A stretch of DNA of 64,000 nt from an uncultured Alistipes sp. (GCA_944323075.1 CALURC010000016.1:434001-498000), one strand, 5' to 3'; numbered from the stretch's first letter, positions 25,719 through 35,017 are shown. Notes: a model not told the origin generated them from the letters alone. Made by a program: numbers and translations.

Positions 25719-26822
25719 ATGATGAAACAGAATCCTCTATATCTACTCATTGCCGTTTCCGTTCTGATGACAGCCTGTCAAAAAGAGACGGGTTCAAACA
25801 CAACGCTTCTGTCAAACGAACCCATAAGTTTTGCCTCTCCTGTAGTTGTAACCGGTAATCCGACCGAATCACAAACCAAAGCTCCAGTAGATCTTTTCCC
25901 CACCAACGGCTCTTTTGGCGTTTTAGGCTACTGTTTAGCCAACTACGATGGTTCGAATGAACTCAATCCGACAACAGGTCCTTCTCAATGGGAATCAAAA
26001 GCAGTACTCTGTACCCCTCATCTGTTTTACAAAAAAGAGGTGAAATATAACGGTACGGCCTGCTATTATACCGGAGAACAGAAACGTTGGTACGAACCGA
26101 GCGATTATCTTTATACATTTTTTGCTTACTACCCATACGGAGACAATTACTTCACCATCGAGCCGAGCTCTCAATCGGGATTGGGTTTTCCTGCCATGAC
26201 TTTCACCATGCCCTTCTCCGGAGGTGACATTTCTACACTCCGCCAGGTCGATGATATTCCCGATGCAATGGCAGCAGCAACGATAGATGCAACACGCCAG
26301 GACGGACATGTCAACCTTCAGTTCAATCATCTGCTGGCAGGAATCAATTTCACGATCAACAACCATAACGAAACCAATAACCTCACGATTCACGGGCTAC
26401 GGGTTTCGGGTAATTTTTATCGATCGATCCGTATCCATACAAAACAGGGATTGGAGTATCCTGCCGAAACTTTTGCCGGAACCTTCACTTTTTTGGACGG
26501 TAACGACGATGCGGACGATCTGATAATCGAACACCACAAGACAGTAAAAAAGGCCGGAGACAACACATTAATGTTGATCTCGAATCTGGAAGCAGGGCCG
26601 AACTACTTAGGTAATGAAATCAATCTCCACATCGACTACTCATTCATGGGGCATCGAATAACGAATACAACCTTATCGCTTCCGACCGGCTATCTTCCGC
26701 AAGGAGGTACAATCTATACTATAGAGCTAAATTTCATTGGAGACGCATTCATTCTGAACTTCGTCGTCGACAACAACCAAGTATGGGAAGACGGCGGTGA
26801 TAGCGGCATTCATTTCGAATAG
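25719..26822 (+). CDS. Fimbrillin family protein (minor subunit)
   Basis: 367 residues from MMKQNPLYLLIAVSVLMTACQK, chosen for the lipoprotein signal; the frame is open further upstream, into the end of the previous gene. Fimbrillin features include PISFASPVVVTG, SQTKAPVDLFPTNGSFGVLGY, YLYTFFAYYPYGDNYF, HVNLQFNHLLAGINFTINN and a late GYLPQGGTIYTIELNF. It begins 11 bp after the second fimbrillin gene and ends 6 bp before the tip-like gene, so translation is probably coupled. Likely an accessory subunit or adaptor to the tip. Confidence 0.82.
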   Translation: MMKQNPLYLLIAVSVLMTACQKETGSNTTLLSNEPISFASPVVVTGNPTESQTKAPVDLFPTNGSFGVLGYCLANYDGSNELNPTTGPSQWESKAVLCTPHLFYKKEVKYNGTACYYTGEQKRWYEPSDYLYTFFAYYPYGDNYFTIEPSSQSGLGFPAMTFTMPFSGGDISTLRQVDDIPDAMAAATIDATRQDGHVNLQFNHLLAGINFTINNHNETNNLTIHGLRVSGNFYRSIRIHTKQGLEYPAETFAGTFTFLDGNDDADDLIIEHHKTVKKAGDNTLMLISNLEAGPNYLGNEINLHIDYSFMGHRITNTTLSLPTGYLPQGGTIYTIELNFIGDAFILNFVVDNNQVWEDGGDSGIHFE

Positions 26823-26828
26823 AAAAAT

Positions 26829-29255
26829 ATGAAACAGAGAAAACTATACCTGAGTCTGTTGTTGATCTCAGCCTCAACTTTATTACTGAACGGTTGTACA
26901 AAAGAGGAAGAATTAAATCGTACGGATGACCATCGAGGAGGGTTTACGCTAACAGCCGTTGCCGAGAGTATGTCACCCGAACGTGTAATCACCCGTGCGT
27001 CCGATCCGAAAAATGATGCAGAGTGCGAGATCCGCTCTTTACACGTCTTTCTGTTCGGATCGGATGGAAATTACCTCACCAGAAAAACAGAAGATGACCT
27101 CTACCAAGGGTATCAATACATTGGGTCACCCACACTACACATCAACGGCGACGCTTTTGCCAATCCGACTGCAGCTGCTAACGCTACAATATATGTTGTT
27201 GCGAATGTCGAAGCCGGGACATTCGGCTCGATTACGCCAGAAGGTTACCCGGAAAAGATACGAAACCAGGCGGATTTCGAAGCTTTTTATTACCAGCCCA
27301 CCCACCGTACAACCGTAACGGTTCTACCTGAATCAGGAATGCCGATGTTCGGTTTCGATACGGGAATCGACCTGACACAAACCAATGGTTCGGTAATTAT
27401 CGAAATGAAGGCGCTGATGTCACGTATCGATTTCACCTTTAAAATCGATGCCTCGAGTGGAACAATCGGTGGACTTCCCTCGTTAATTTTAACCGAATGT
27501 GAAGTTCGGAATGCAGCGACTGCCGTTTCATTCCTTCCTCTCGAAGACGACCAAGAGAGTAATCTCGACATAAATAACGACGGTCAAACCGATGCAGTAA
27601 CCTCCATTCCACTCTATTTTGATCCCTCCTCCAACATCCTGTATAACAAACAAAACGAAGCGAATTTCACATTCTACGTCTATGAAAATCGACGCAAACC
27701 GGGTTATCCAGGCTATCCGAATGCTTATGAATATCCCACAGGCGCCGATCCCGATCATTATCAACGCTACAAACCTTTATTGGCTATTGATGCAAACAAC
27801 GATACGATACCGGCCACTTATGTCGTATTCAAGGGCATGTTTACCGATGCCGATGATATCGACTACGAAGCAACCTGTACAATTTTTTTAGGAAGCAATC
27901 CTGAAAACGATTTCAATGTCAAACGCAATCATCTCTATCGAAACAATGTAACCATATCGGGAATCACCGCAGCAGGAAATACACCATCCGACGTGGTGAC
28001 GTTCGACGCACGTATCGATGTCGAACACACCAGCCCCTACTATGTGTCCATACTGCGTCATAAAGATCTGGATGCACATTATAACGTTGTCCCTTTAGAC
28101 CTTTACATTTTTGATGGCGAAGCAACCAGCGAAATGGACATTCAAATAGATGCTCCACAAACTAATAACTGGGTCCGTATAGAACGAGTATCTGCCGATG
28201 TGATGCAAAGTGGTCAAGCGGCAAGCAATCAGCTCAGTCATCCGGGAGAAGCATTTGCTCCGGGTACGGGGAAACGGAAATTTTTCACACAAAATTTAGT
28301 TACAGATCCCGGGCAATTAGGAAATAATACGTCTACAACCTTAAACAATCGGGATAGACTCTATATTTATGTCGATGAAAATATCAGTTTGGAAAACCGT
28401 CAGGCGGATCTGATTCTAGAATATAAAGAGAACGGAATAGTCAAGGACACACGGACCATCACGCTTATCCAGCATGGATTAATGCCTGTTCGGGTAGGTG
28501 CAACAGAAAATGGAGCGTTTATTTATCATCACACAATCTACGTAGAGGCTTATGAAGAATACCTGAACTACTATGACCCACTCTCTCAGTGGAATACCGA
28601 ACAGGTCTACGACGGTTTACCGTGGGGACCTGCAAATATGGGTAACATCAATACTTCTTATCTTGGGTATGGAGGATACCTACCGGAATATGATGCCGTT
28701 GAAAATTATTATCAAGGAGATAGAGGAACTATTGCCATATTAATGGCAACAAATATATTTAATCGCCGACGCCCAATTTTTCAAGGTTACCAACCCGATG
28801 GTCCAGCCCAAGCAATGATTTTGGACAAAGTTCCACAAACCGCAGCCGAATATTGCTACCGGAAAAACAAGACCGATGCCGATGGATATATTTCCGAGTC
28901 AAATACCTGCTGGTTTCTTCCTGCGATCCGTGAATTGGAAAGAACCCTCACCACTTATTACGCCGTTTACAGAGAATTTCAGGAAAATTTTTATTGGTCT
29001 TCGGCTGCTGCAGAACAAGAAAACTACCTTATTGGAACACAAGAAGCCTCGGAATATGCCCGGGCAACTATGGCAACCCTTGATTCGTCGGGATCCATAG
29101 TACACAAACCGAGCGGAGCGGATGAATATTACGATCCTAATTTGGGGTCAGCGAGTTCCCACGGGAAAGCTTTAAGAACTGAATCACTCCGTATTCGGGC
29201 CGTATATCGGCCTGCTGACGGAGGACTGATTGAAGGAGACAGCTACAATCCCTGA
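26829..29255 (+). CDS. Large fimbrial tip/adhesin lipoprotein (DUF4906-like)
   Basis: 808 residues. The lipoprotein signal ends LLLNGCTK. The N-terminal part resembles minor-fimbria proteins (FTLTAVAESMSPERVITRAS, IRSLHVFLFGSDGNYL, AAANATIYVVANVE), and the middle has a bacterial-Ig-like stretch (ENRQADLILEYKENGIVKDTRTITLIQHG). The C-terminal 130 residues (CWFLPAIRELERTL, FYWSSAAAEQENYL, SLRIRAVYRP) resemble the lectin-like or FGE-like fold often found at pilus tips. As the last and largest gene of the operon it is the likely adhesin. The ligand cannot be read from sequence. Confidence 0.75.
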   Translation: MKQRKLYLSLLLISASTLLLNGCTKEEELNRTDDHRGGFTLTAVAESMSPERVITRASDPKNDAECEIRSLHVFLFGSDGNYLTRKTEDDLYQGYQYIGSPTLHINGDAFANPTAAANATIYVVANVEAGTFGSITPEGYPEKIRNQADFEAFYYQPTHRTTVTVLPESGMPMFGFDTGIDLTQTNGSVIIEMKALMSRIDFTFKIDASSGTIGGLPSLILTECEVRNAATAVSFLPLEDDQESNLDINNDGQTDAVTSIPLYFDPSSNILYNKQNEANFTFYVYENRRKPGYPGYPNAYEYPTGADPDHYQRYKPLLAIDANNDTIPATYVVFKGMFTDADDIDYEATCTIFLGSNPENDFNVKRNHLYRNNVTISGITAAGNTPSDVVTFDARIDVEHTSPYYVSILRHKDLDAHYNVVPLDLYIFDGEATSEMDIQIDAPQTNNWVRIERVSADVMQSGQAASNQLSHPGEAFAPGTGKRKFFTQNLVTDPGQLGNNTSTTLNNRDRLYIYVDENISLENRQADLILEYKENGIVKDTRTITLIQHGLMPVRVGATENGAFIYHHTIYVEAYEEYLNYYDPLSQWNTEQVYDGLPWGPANMGNINTSYLGYGGYLPEYDAVENYYQGDRGTIAILMATNIFNRRRPIFQGYQPDGPAQAMILDKVPQTAAEYCYRKNKTDADGYISESNTCWFLPAIRELERTLTTYYAVYREFQENFYWSSAAAEQENYLIGTQEASEYARATMATLDSSGSIVHKPSGADEYYDPNLGSASSHGKALRTESLRIRAVYRPADGGLIEGDSYNP

Positions 29256-29303
29256 TTCCTAAGAGTGTAATATTATTCAGAAATATAACAGCAAACAACG
29301 CAA

Positions 29304-29336
29304 TGGGCGGCAGAAAATTCAACTCCCTGCCGCCCA
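29304..29336. terminator. Terminator of the fimbrial operon
   Basis: TGGGCGGCAG (29304-29313) pairs perfectly with CTGCCGCCCA (29327-29336), followed by TATTTATATA. It separates the fimbrial operon from the convergent PepSY-like gene. Confidence 0.7.
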
Positions 29337-29371
29337 TATTTATATAGAAGCCAATATTAAACACTCAATAC

Positions 29372-29812
29372 TTAATCATCAATATCGATCAAGTTGAATT
29401 TCGAATCGAACGTCAGTTCCAATTTATTCGAAAGATCAACATCGTATTCACGTTTGCTGCGATCGATCTTTACAATCTGTACATTTTCGTAAGTTTCTTC
29501 TACGTATTTCGCTATCGCACTCGGTACGATCGCTGCCGGTACAGCTGAATATTTGCAATCGACTTCCTTCCACTCTCCATCCTTCAAAAACTCGATCTTC
29601 ACACTATTGGCAAAAACCACCTCATAACGGGTATCGAGAAATTCTCGCTCCTCCTTCGCATAGGCTACCTTAGCCTTGGGAAAATATTGATTGATAAATT
29701 GCTGTGCCTTTTGAGGCAGCTGGTCCACGGTGATCGGACGATCGTTGTCGGCACGGCCGGTCAATGCAAATACGAACAACAAAGCAACGGTTAAAACTGC
29801 AAACTTTTTCAT
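29372..29812 (-). CDS. PepSY-like periplasmic protein
   Basis: 146 residues with a Sec signal (MKKFAVLTVALLFVFALTGRAD). The body has two repeats of the PepSY-like/BLIP-like pattern: VDQLPQKAQQFINQYFPKAKVAYAKEE with YEVVFANSVKIEFLKDGEWKEVDC, and VPSAIAKYVEETYENVQIVKIDR with YDVDLSNKLELTFDSKFNLIDID. Such proteins commonly accompany a sensor kinase and regulator in Bacteroidales, and here the pair lies immediately upstream on the same strand. It may be a target gene or a periplasmic modulator of the sensor. Confidence 0.8.
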   Translation of the reverse strand: MKKFAVLTVALLFVFALTGRADNDRPITVDQLPQKAQQFINQYFPKAKVAYAKEEREFLDTRYEVVFANSVKIEFLKDGEWKEVDCKYSAVPAAIVPSAIAKYVEETYENVQIVKIDRSKREYDVDLSNKLELTFDSKFNLIDIDD

Positions 29813-29927
29813 AACATTTCAAATTTAAGAATTAAACAAGTTCCTTTTTCTGATACAAAATTCAGACTCGATTTTGAAATGAATTTGAAATTTCCCTGTT
29901 TTTCGTATTTTTTTTGATTTTTTCACG

Positions 29928-31196
29928 CTAAGGCCACTCCACCGTAAAAATATGCCTTCTATCTTCAAATCGATAACGAACGGATAAACCATAATATCGG
30001 CAAACAGCTTGAACTAATGCAAGTCCCAGTCCTGTAGATCCTTCGCGCTTATTTCCTTGATAAAAACGGTCAAAAATATGGTCGGCATCGAGCGGTTCGG
30101 TTCCGTCGTTTGATACCGTCAGGCTCCGCCCGTGCAGCACAATATGTACCTCTCCCCCTTCGCGATGCAGATAAGCGTTCCGCAACAGATTCGACACGAG
30201 CGTCGAAGCCAACGATTCGTTCATCCGAACAACAAAAGTATCAGGCGTTTCAACCCGGGCCACTGCTTCAGAGTCAGCATAAACCTCATCATAGAGCAAA
30301 GCCTGCTCGCGGATCATCGGAACAAGATCCACATCGACACATTCGGGGAACTGTCGGTTCTCAATCCGTGTAAGTAACAACAGGGTTTTGTTGAGCCGGA
30401 CTGCCCGTCGCAACGTCCGTTGTATCTTGAACAACTCCTGCATCTGTTCCTCAGTGAGTCCCTGGCTATCCAACAGCCACTCGACCCGGTTTCCCAAAAC
30501 GGCCAATGGTGTCTGTAATTCATGAGAAGCATTGCCGATAAACTGCTTCTGCCGCTCGAACAAATCATCGGCTCGATCCACCGCCTGTTGGGCTGCTTCG
30601 TTCAGCCGACGAAACTCCGTAATCCGCGTATCGTTCGGCACGGGTGCATGTGCACGTCCCGGCACATATCCATCGAGCCAATGCAGCAAACCGTACAGCG
30701 GACGCATGTTACGATGGAATACCCAAACCGTTAACCCCACTACCGTAACCATAAGCAGCACGTACAACACAACCGTCCAACTCATGATCGCTTGAAACAG
30801 ATCGTCTTTTTCGAATGTCGGAGTCGCAACTTTCAACTCATAATAACGGTCCTCCCCGTCCTGAAAGATCATAGAAAGAATCCTCGCAGGCACTTCATCG
30901 TTCTGCTCTTCCATATAGAACTCCGCATCATAATAATGAATACGTTTTTGTCCCTCGGCATACACTTCGTCGACCGGACGGATCGTATAACCGTTGTTCG
31001 ATCCCATATTCTGGGGAGGAAGTTCCTGTCCTGCCAAAAAACGGACAATGATCCATTCCGAATACTCCTCCAGGGCATCGTCCGTTTCGTCGTTGATCTC
31101 CTCTTCCAGCATAAAATAAAATAACACGCCCCATAAAGCGATCAACGGCACCAGAACGAGCGACAAACGTATGGCAAGACGATAGATCAGTTTCAT
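29928..31196 (-). CDS. Sensor histidine kinase
   Basis: 422 residues. Two membrane segments (about 8-29 and 139-160) flank a periplasmic sensor of about 110 residues, acidic and without a recognisable fold. The dimerisation helix carries the phospho-acceptor His225 in FIGNASHELQTPL. The ATPase domain follows: LLRNAYLHREGG (N box), TVSNDGTEPLD (G1), and GSTGLGLALVQAV (G2). It is an OmpR-class partner of the regulator encoded 12 bp upstream. The signal is unknown; the adjacent PepSY-like gene is the best clue. Confidence 0.93.
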   Translation of the reverse strand: MKLIYRLAIRLSLVLVPLIALWGVLFYFMLEEEINDETDDALEEYSEWIIVRFLAGQELPPQNMGSNNGYTIRPVDEVYAEGQKRIHYYDAEFYMEEQNDEVPARILSMIFQDGEDRYYELKVATPTFEKDDLFQAIMSWTVVLYVLLMVTVVGLTVWVFHRNMRPLYGLLHWLDGYVPGRAHAPVPNDTRITEFRRLNEAAQQAVDRADDLFERQKQFIGNASHELQTPLAVLGNRVEWLLDSQGLTEEQMQELFKIQRTLRRAVRLNKTLLLLTRIENRQFPECVDVDLVPMIREQALLYDEVYADSEAVARVETPDTFVVRMNESLASTLVSNLLRNAYLHREGGEVHIVLHGRSLTVSNDGTEPLDADHIFDRFYQGNKREGSTGLGLALVQAVCRYYGLSVRYRFEDRRHIFTVEWP

Positions 31197-31208
31197 CGAC
31201 AGTAGAAT

Positions 31209-31895
31209 TTATTCGGATTCAGAAGATACGAGTTTATACCCGAAACCATATACAGCTTTTAAGCTGATCGAGGCTCCGGCATCGACAAGTTTCTTCCGCA
31301 GGTTTTTCATTTGAGCATAGACAAAATGGAAATTGTCTGCCTGATCGGCATGATCGCCCCAAACGGCTTCGGCCAAAACCGCTTTATCCACCAAATGATC
31401 GGGCCTTTGCATGAAATAAAGCAAAATATCGAACTCCTTTCTCAACAGAGGCAGATCGATTCCACCGACGATCACCCGGCGACGGTCCGGATCAAGTTCG
31501 ACATTACCCAGCGTCAGGTTCCAGCTTCCCGTTCCCATACCCCGCCGCAGGACGCTTCTGATCCGGGCTTTAAGCTCAGCCATATGGAACGGTTTGGGCA
31601 GATAATCATCCGCTCCAAGCTCCAATCCGGCCACTTTATCATCCAACGAGTCTCGGGCCGAAATCACAATAACAGACTCCCGCTTGTGCAACTCCTTGAG
31701 GCGTTCAAGCAAACGCAATCCGTTTCCATCCGGTAACATGATATCGAGCAGAATACAATCGTAACTGTATCCCGATATTTTATCATCGGCTTCAAGATAG
31801 GTAGCGGCGGTCTCCACCACATAGTGCTCCTCCGTCAGTACACGTTGCATCATCTCCCGCAACGATGGTTCATCTTCGACTATCAATATTTTCAT
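31209..31895 (-). CDS. OmpR/PhoB family response regulator
   Basis: 228 residues. The receiver domain has the acidic pair in IVEDEPS, phospho-acceptor Asp51 in CILLDIMLPDGNG, and the conserved lysine in DDYLPKPFHMAEL. The C-terminal winged helix (from about 130: LTLGNVELDPDRRRV, LLRKEFDILLYFMQRPDHLV, VYAQMKNLRKKLVDAG) is standard OmpR type. The sensor kinase gene lies 12 bp downstream, so the two form an operon with the regulator first, and the PepSY-like gene follows. Confidence 0.95.
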   Translation of the reverse strand: MKILIVEDEPSLREMMQRVLTEEHYVVETAATYLEADDKISGYSYDCILLDIMLPDGNGLRLLERLKELHKRESVIVISARDSLDDKVAGLELGADDYLPKPFHMAELKARIRSVLRRGMGTGSWNLTLGNVELDPDRRRVIVGGIDLPLLRKEFDILLYFMQRPDHLVDKAVLAEAVWGDHADQADNFHFVYAQMKNLRKKLVDAGASISLKAVYGFGYKLVSSESE

Positions 31896-31935
31896 CGTAC
31901 AAAACTACCTCTGCTTTTTGTAGAGAAACTGAAAT

Positions 31936-33249
31936 TTATGCTTTTTCACGATACAGTTGCGCGATCAGTGCACACGCTGTCGACAATTTTACACCATGCT
32001 CGCCGGTATGCACCATAAGATGATAGTTTTGCGGATCATCCCAACGGCGTCCCGTATAATGCTGATAGTGGTTCATTCGAGCCCGATTGATTCGAGCAAT
32101 TTCAGACCTGGCTGTTGCCGCATCCAGATGATATTCTTCGACACAACGACGATAAGCACTTTCGATATCGGAATAGCAGAAGATCCGGACAATCGATTGC
32201 TCGGGCCAATCTTTTAATATGTAATCTGCACACCTACCTATAATTACGCACGACTCCTCCTTTGCTATCTTACGGATTACCTTGCTCTGCGAAACAAACA
32301 GCGCATCTGCCGAAGACAGACTTTTTTCGATCGGCGCTTCGTAATCCTGCATAATCAACCGCAACAGATAGTTCGACGAGACGGTCTGTTCATGTTGTGA
32401 GACATAAGACTCTGGCATTCTGCTCTCTTTCGCAACCATAGCAATCAGCTCTTTATCATAGAACTTTATTCCCAGTTCTTTTGCCAATATTCGTCCTAAC
32501 TCCCTTCCTCCACTACCATACTCACGGGCAATCGTAATGACAAGGGGATATTTTTCTTCGGTTTGAGATTGCAAATGCGGTTCCGTATCGGAATTTCCCG
32601 TCAACCATTTGTCGAAAATCCGCATATAGGGATTCAAAAAATGGACAATCGGGCCAACGACCAAAGCCGCAACCACGGTTCCTTCCCGAACCCCTTGCAA
32701 TCCGGGCAAAAACAGGAATGACAACAGACAAGCAATGGCTACCAACGTGACATCGAAACAAACCTTTACCCATCCGAACTCCCGATGTACGAACCGTGAC
32801 AACACTTGTACGAGATACTCCCCTGTCACCATGGCCACATTCGCCTTTACTTCAAAACTGATACCCAATCCTAAAATGAAGCATCCCAACAGCAACGTCA
32901 GCAGCTGAACGATATAATTTTCCGGTTGAAGCCACCCCAATGCATACATCGAAAGATCAATAAACAATCCGAAACAGATCGTAATCGGAACCTGCAATAA
33001 CAGTTCGTATTTTTTCTCCCTGATCTCGTTCCGTTTCATCATCAACATTTCCAGAACGATAAACAAAAAGTTAAAAATAATCGTATGCACCCCCATCGAC
33101 CATGGAGTAAAAAGACTCAGTACATAGGGGACACTCGAAATCGGAGATGTTCCGAGCATTGCCTTGGTGATAACAGCAATACTGAATGCATTGATAAAAA
33201 CTGCACATAAAAACAGCAAATAACGTCTCGATAATTCACCTTTTTTCAT
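31936..33249 (-). CDS. YitT/YczE-like membrane domain fused to a cytidylate-kinase-like domain
   Basis: 437 residues in two parts. Residues 1-210 hold about five membrane segments with motifs of the YczE/YitT-like group (FINAFSIAVITKAMLGTSPISSVPYVLSL, LLLGCFILGLGISFEVKANVAM). Residues 235-437 are a cytosolic nucleoside-monophosphate-kinase-like domain: ITIAREYGSGGRELGRILAKELG as P-loop, FYDKELIAMVAKES, CVIIGRCADYIL, and a lid-like RARMNHYQHYTGRRWDD. The kinase half matches cytidylate-kinase-like proteins. A membrane-tethered nucleotide kinase is unusual; its function is unknown and the substrate may not be CMP. It is probably a single transcription unit. Confidence 0.85.
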   Translation of the reverse strand: MKKGELSRRYLLFLCAVFINAFSIAVITKAMLGTSPISSVPYVLSLFTPWSMGVHTIIFNFLFIVLEMLMMKRNEIREKKYELLLQVPITICFGLFIDLSMYALGWLQPENYIVQLLTLLLGCFILGLGISFEVKANVAMVTGEYLVQVLSRFVHREFGWVKVCFDVTLVAIACLLSFLFLPGLQGVREGTVVAALVVGPIVHFLNPYMRIFDKWLTGNSDTEPHLQSQTEEKYPLVITIAREYGSGGRELGRILAKELGIKFYDKELIAMVAKESRMPESYVSQHEQTVSSNYLLRLIMQDYEAPIEKSLSSADALFVSQSKVIRKIAKEESCVIIGRCADYILKDWPEQSIVRIFCYSDIESAYRRCVEEYHLDAATARSEIARINRARMNHYQHYTGRRWDDPQNYHLMVHTGEHGVKLSTACALIAQLYREKA

Positions 33250-33424
33250 AAATTTATCCTATAATTTTTCCATACGCATGCAAAGTTCACAATATTTCAG
33301 AATAAATGCCAATCGAAATGTAAGAATTCATCTATACGAATAGTGGTGCGATCGTTTTGGGATTCCCTGATTTATCACTAAATTTCGCTCATCAACCTCT
33401 CAAAAAAAGAAAGGACAAGCCACT

Positions 33425-34180
33425 ATGGACGAATTGCTGACCCGACAAATAACACGGCTCGAATCCGATATCGCTATTTTAGAAGAAAAAATACTCGGAA
33501 ACCGTCCCAATACCTATCTGCCTAAATTGGCCCAAAAGTTATATGAACTGGGACTGCTGTATGGATATGAATGTAACGATCTGGAACGTGCCGAAGCATA
33601 TTTGACACGTTCTGCCGAGTATTATGACCGCTACACCGGTCACATCGAAAAACCGACCTTCGACAAAATAGAGACGCTGCGTCAGCTCGTCAACCTGTAT
33701 CGAAAAACCGACCGTACCGAGCAAATCGAGACCACACTCCTCCGTTTACTTCAAATCTACCGACCGTTAGCAGAAAAATATTGGTGGATCTACAGCGAAA
33801 ATGTAGCGATCATTCAATGGGAGTTGGGAAACCTTTATGCATCCATGGATAAATCGGAGGCAGCAGAACAGATGTATCGGGAATCACTGAAAACCCGTGC
33901 CGAATTCGACGAAGAAGACAAGGGTAGATACCGTCCGGGAACAGCACAATGCTACCGTAGCCTCGGACGTCTGCTTGAAGCCCAAAACCGATTCAGCGAA
34001 GCAAAAAAATGCTACACGACCTCCATTGATATATTGAAAGAGTTGAAGGATATCGATCCTTCGGAACAAAGCCGTTTCGTAGCTCCGCTAAAAATGTCAC
34101 GAGCGCTTCTCGCTGATCTGAACCGAAAGTTACAGGACCAGAAGAAACACTCGTCAAAATCCAACACCGGGAAGGATTAA
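33425..34180 (+). CDS. Tetratricopeptide-repeat protein
   Basis: 251 residues, no signal peptide, so probably cytoplasmic. It shows TPR-like helix pairs: LAQKLYELGLLYGYECNDLERAEAYLTRSAEYY, TLRQLVNLYRKTDRTEQIETTLLRLLQIY, IQWELGNLYASMDKSEAAEQMYRESLKTR and CYRSLGRLLEAQNRFSEAKKCYTTSIDIL. The N-terminal 25 residues look like a short coiled coil. TPRs mediate protein contacts; no partner is suggested by the neighbours. It converges with the first FeMo-cofactor-type gene and shares a terminator with it. Confidence 0.85.
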   Translation: MDELLTRQITRLESDIAILEEKILGNRPNTYLPKLAQKLYELGLLYGYECNDLERAEAYLTRSAEYYDRYTGHIEKPTFDKIETLRQLVNLYRKTDRTEQIETTLLRLLQIYRPLAEKYWWIYSENVAIIQWELGNLYASMDKSEAAEQMYRESLKTRAEFDEEDKGRYRPGTAQCYRSLGRLLEAQNRFSEAKKCYTTSIDILKELKDIDPSEQSRFVAPLKMSRALLADLNRKLQDQKKHSSKSNTGKD

Positions 34181-34186
34181 CACACG

Positions 34187-34227
34187 ATACTATTCCCAGA
34201 TGTTTTCCCGAACACAGGGAAAAGTAT
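34187..34227. terminator. Terminator between convergent TPR and NifX-like genes
   Basis: ATACTATTCCC (34187-34197) pairs with GGGAAAAGTAT (34217-34227) with one mismatch, around a 19-base loop. It can serve both directions. Confidence 0.5.
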
Positions 34228-34237
34228 CATTATGACG

Positions 34238-34615
34238 CTACAGCGTGTGGTGATGGCAGGCTTCACCTTCATGATGAGCAGCGCACCCGTGTCCTGAATC
34301 AACGACACGTCCTGCCAGATAGGCTTCAACAAGCTGCTCGATGTCTCCGACACATCCCCGTATGGCAACAATTCCATTCCGGGCCAAAACATTGACCGCA
34401 CCATCACCCATATTACCTGCCAACATCACCTCGACACCCATCTCATGGAGTACGGTAGCAATCCCCGACTTACAACCACACCCCTGTGGAGCCGGCAGCG
34501 TTTCTCGGCCGGTAACCTGTTTCTGATCATTCACGGTAAATACCGTAAAATAAGCACAATGACCGAAATGGCTATCTACAACACCATCTCTTGTTGGAAC
34601 TGCAATTTTCATCAT
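34238..34615 (-). CDS. Dinitrogenase iron-molybdenum cofactor (NifX/NifB-type) domain protein, His/Cys-rich tail
   Basis: 125 residues. The domain of the Nitro_FeMo-Co family covers most of the chain (MKIAVPTRDGVVDSHFGHCAYFTVF, MGVEVMLAGNMGDGAVNVLARNGI). Cys-rich GCGCKSG and a tail SGHGCAAHHEGEACHHHTL add potential metal ligands. In nitrogen fixers this domain carries iron-sulfur or cofactor precursors, but no nitrogenase genes are nearby, so a general metal-cluster or metal-storage role is more likely. It follows a second family member on the same strand. Start is either of two adjacent ATGs. Confidence 0.85.
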   Translation of the reverse strand: MMKIAVPTRDGVVDSHFGHCAYFTVFTVNDQKQVTGRETLPAPQGCGCKSGIATVLHEMGVEVMLAGNMGDGAVNVLARNGIVAIRGCVGDIEQLVEAYLAGRVVDSGHGCAAHHEGEACHHHTL

Positions 34616-34654
34616 TTTTACTGTATTTCTAAATTAATCAAACATATACATCTC

Positions 34655-35017
34655 CTATTCTTTCCTCGTATTACGGTCGATGTTCTGTTCTGTGGCTCCA
34701 CGACACTTTTCGAACATCATTAAAATATCCGCCACAACAAAAGGTCGGGTCAATACCACCATCTGGACTCCTTTCTTCTGAAAAAATTCCTCAACCCGTA
34801 TTCCGAATTGACCGGCATAAACCCGTTTTACCCCACTCGACAGAAGCATCTGGGCAGCTTTCAGGGCGGCATCTTCTCCCGTAATCCGATATGGGTTCGG
34901 TTCAAAGGTTCGCTGCCCCGATTCGGTATCGTAAACTACAAAACAAGCACATCGACCGAAACGACTGTCGACCAAAGCTTCCGGCGAATACCCCGCACTA
35001 CTAATCGCTACTTTCAT
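34655..35017 (-). CDS. Dinitrogenase iron-molybdenum cofactor (NifX-type) domain protein
   Basis: 120 residues, the same family as the downstream gene but without the His-rich tail (MKVAISSAGYSPEALVDSRFGRCACFVVYD, ALKAAQMLLSSGVKRVYAGQFGIRVEEFFQKKGVQMVV). Its ATG overlaps the stop of the DUF134 gene (ATGA), so translation is coupled to that regulator. Cys residues in FGRCACF could bind metal. The trio DUF134-NifX-NifX recurs in anaerobes, often with Mrp/NBP35-type ATPases, although none is visible here. Confidence 0.85.
   Translation of the reverse strand: MKVAISSAGYSPEALVDSRFGRCACFVVYDTESGQRTFEPNPYRITGEDAALKAAQMLLSSGVKRVYAGQFGIRVEEFFQKKGVQMVVLTRPFVVADILMMFEKCRGATEQNIDRNTRKE

Noticed and set aside
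23556-26822. Three fimbrillin genes considered as recent tandem duplicates
   Set aside because: They share only family-level motifs; their sequences are too different for a recent duplication.
34238-35017. Evidence of nitrogen fixation
   Set aside because: Only NifX-type domains are present; no nifH, nifD, nifK or nifB-type radical enzyme is seen, and such domains are common in non-fixing anaerobes.
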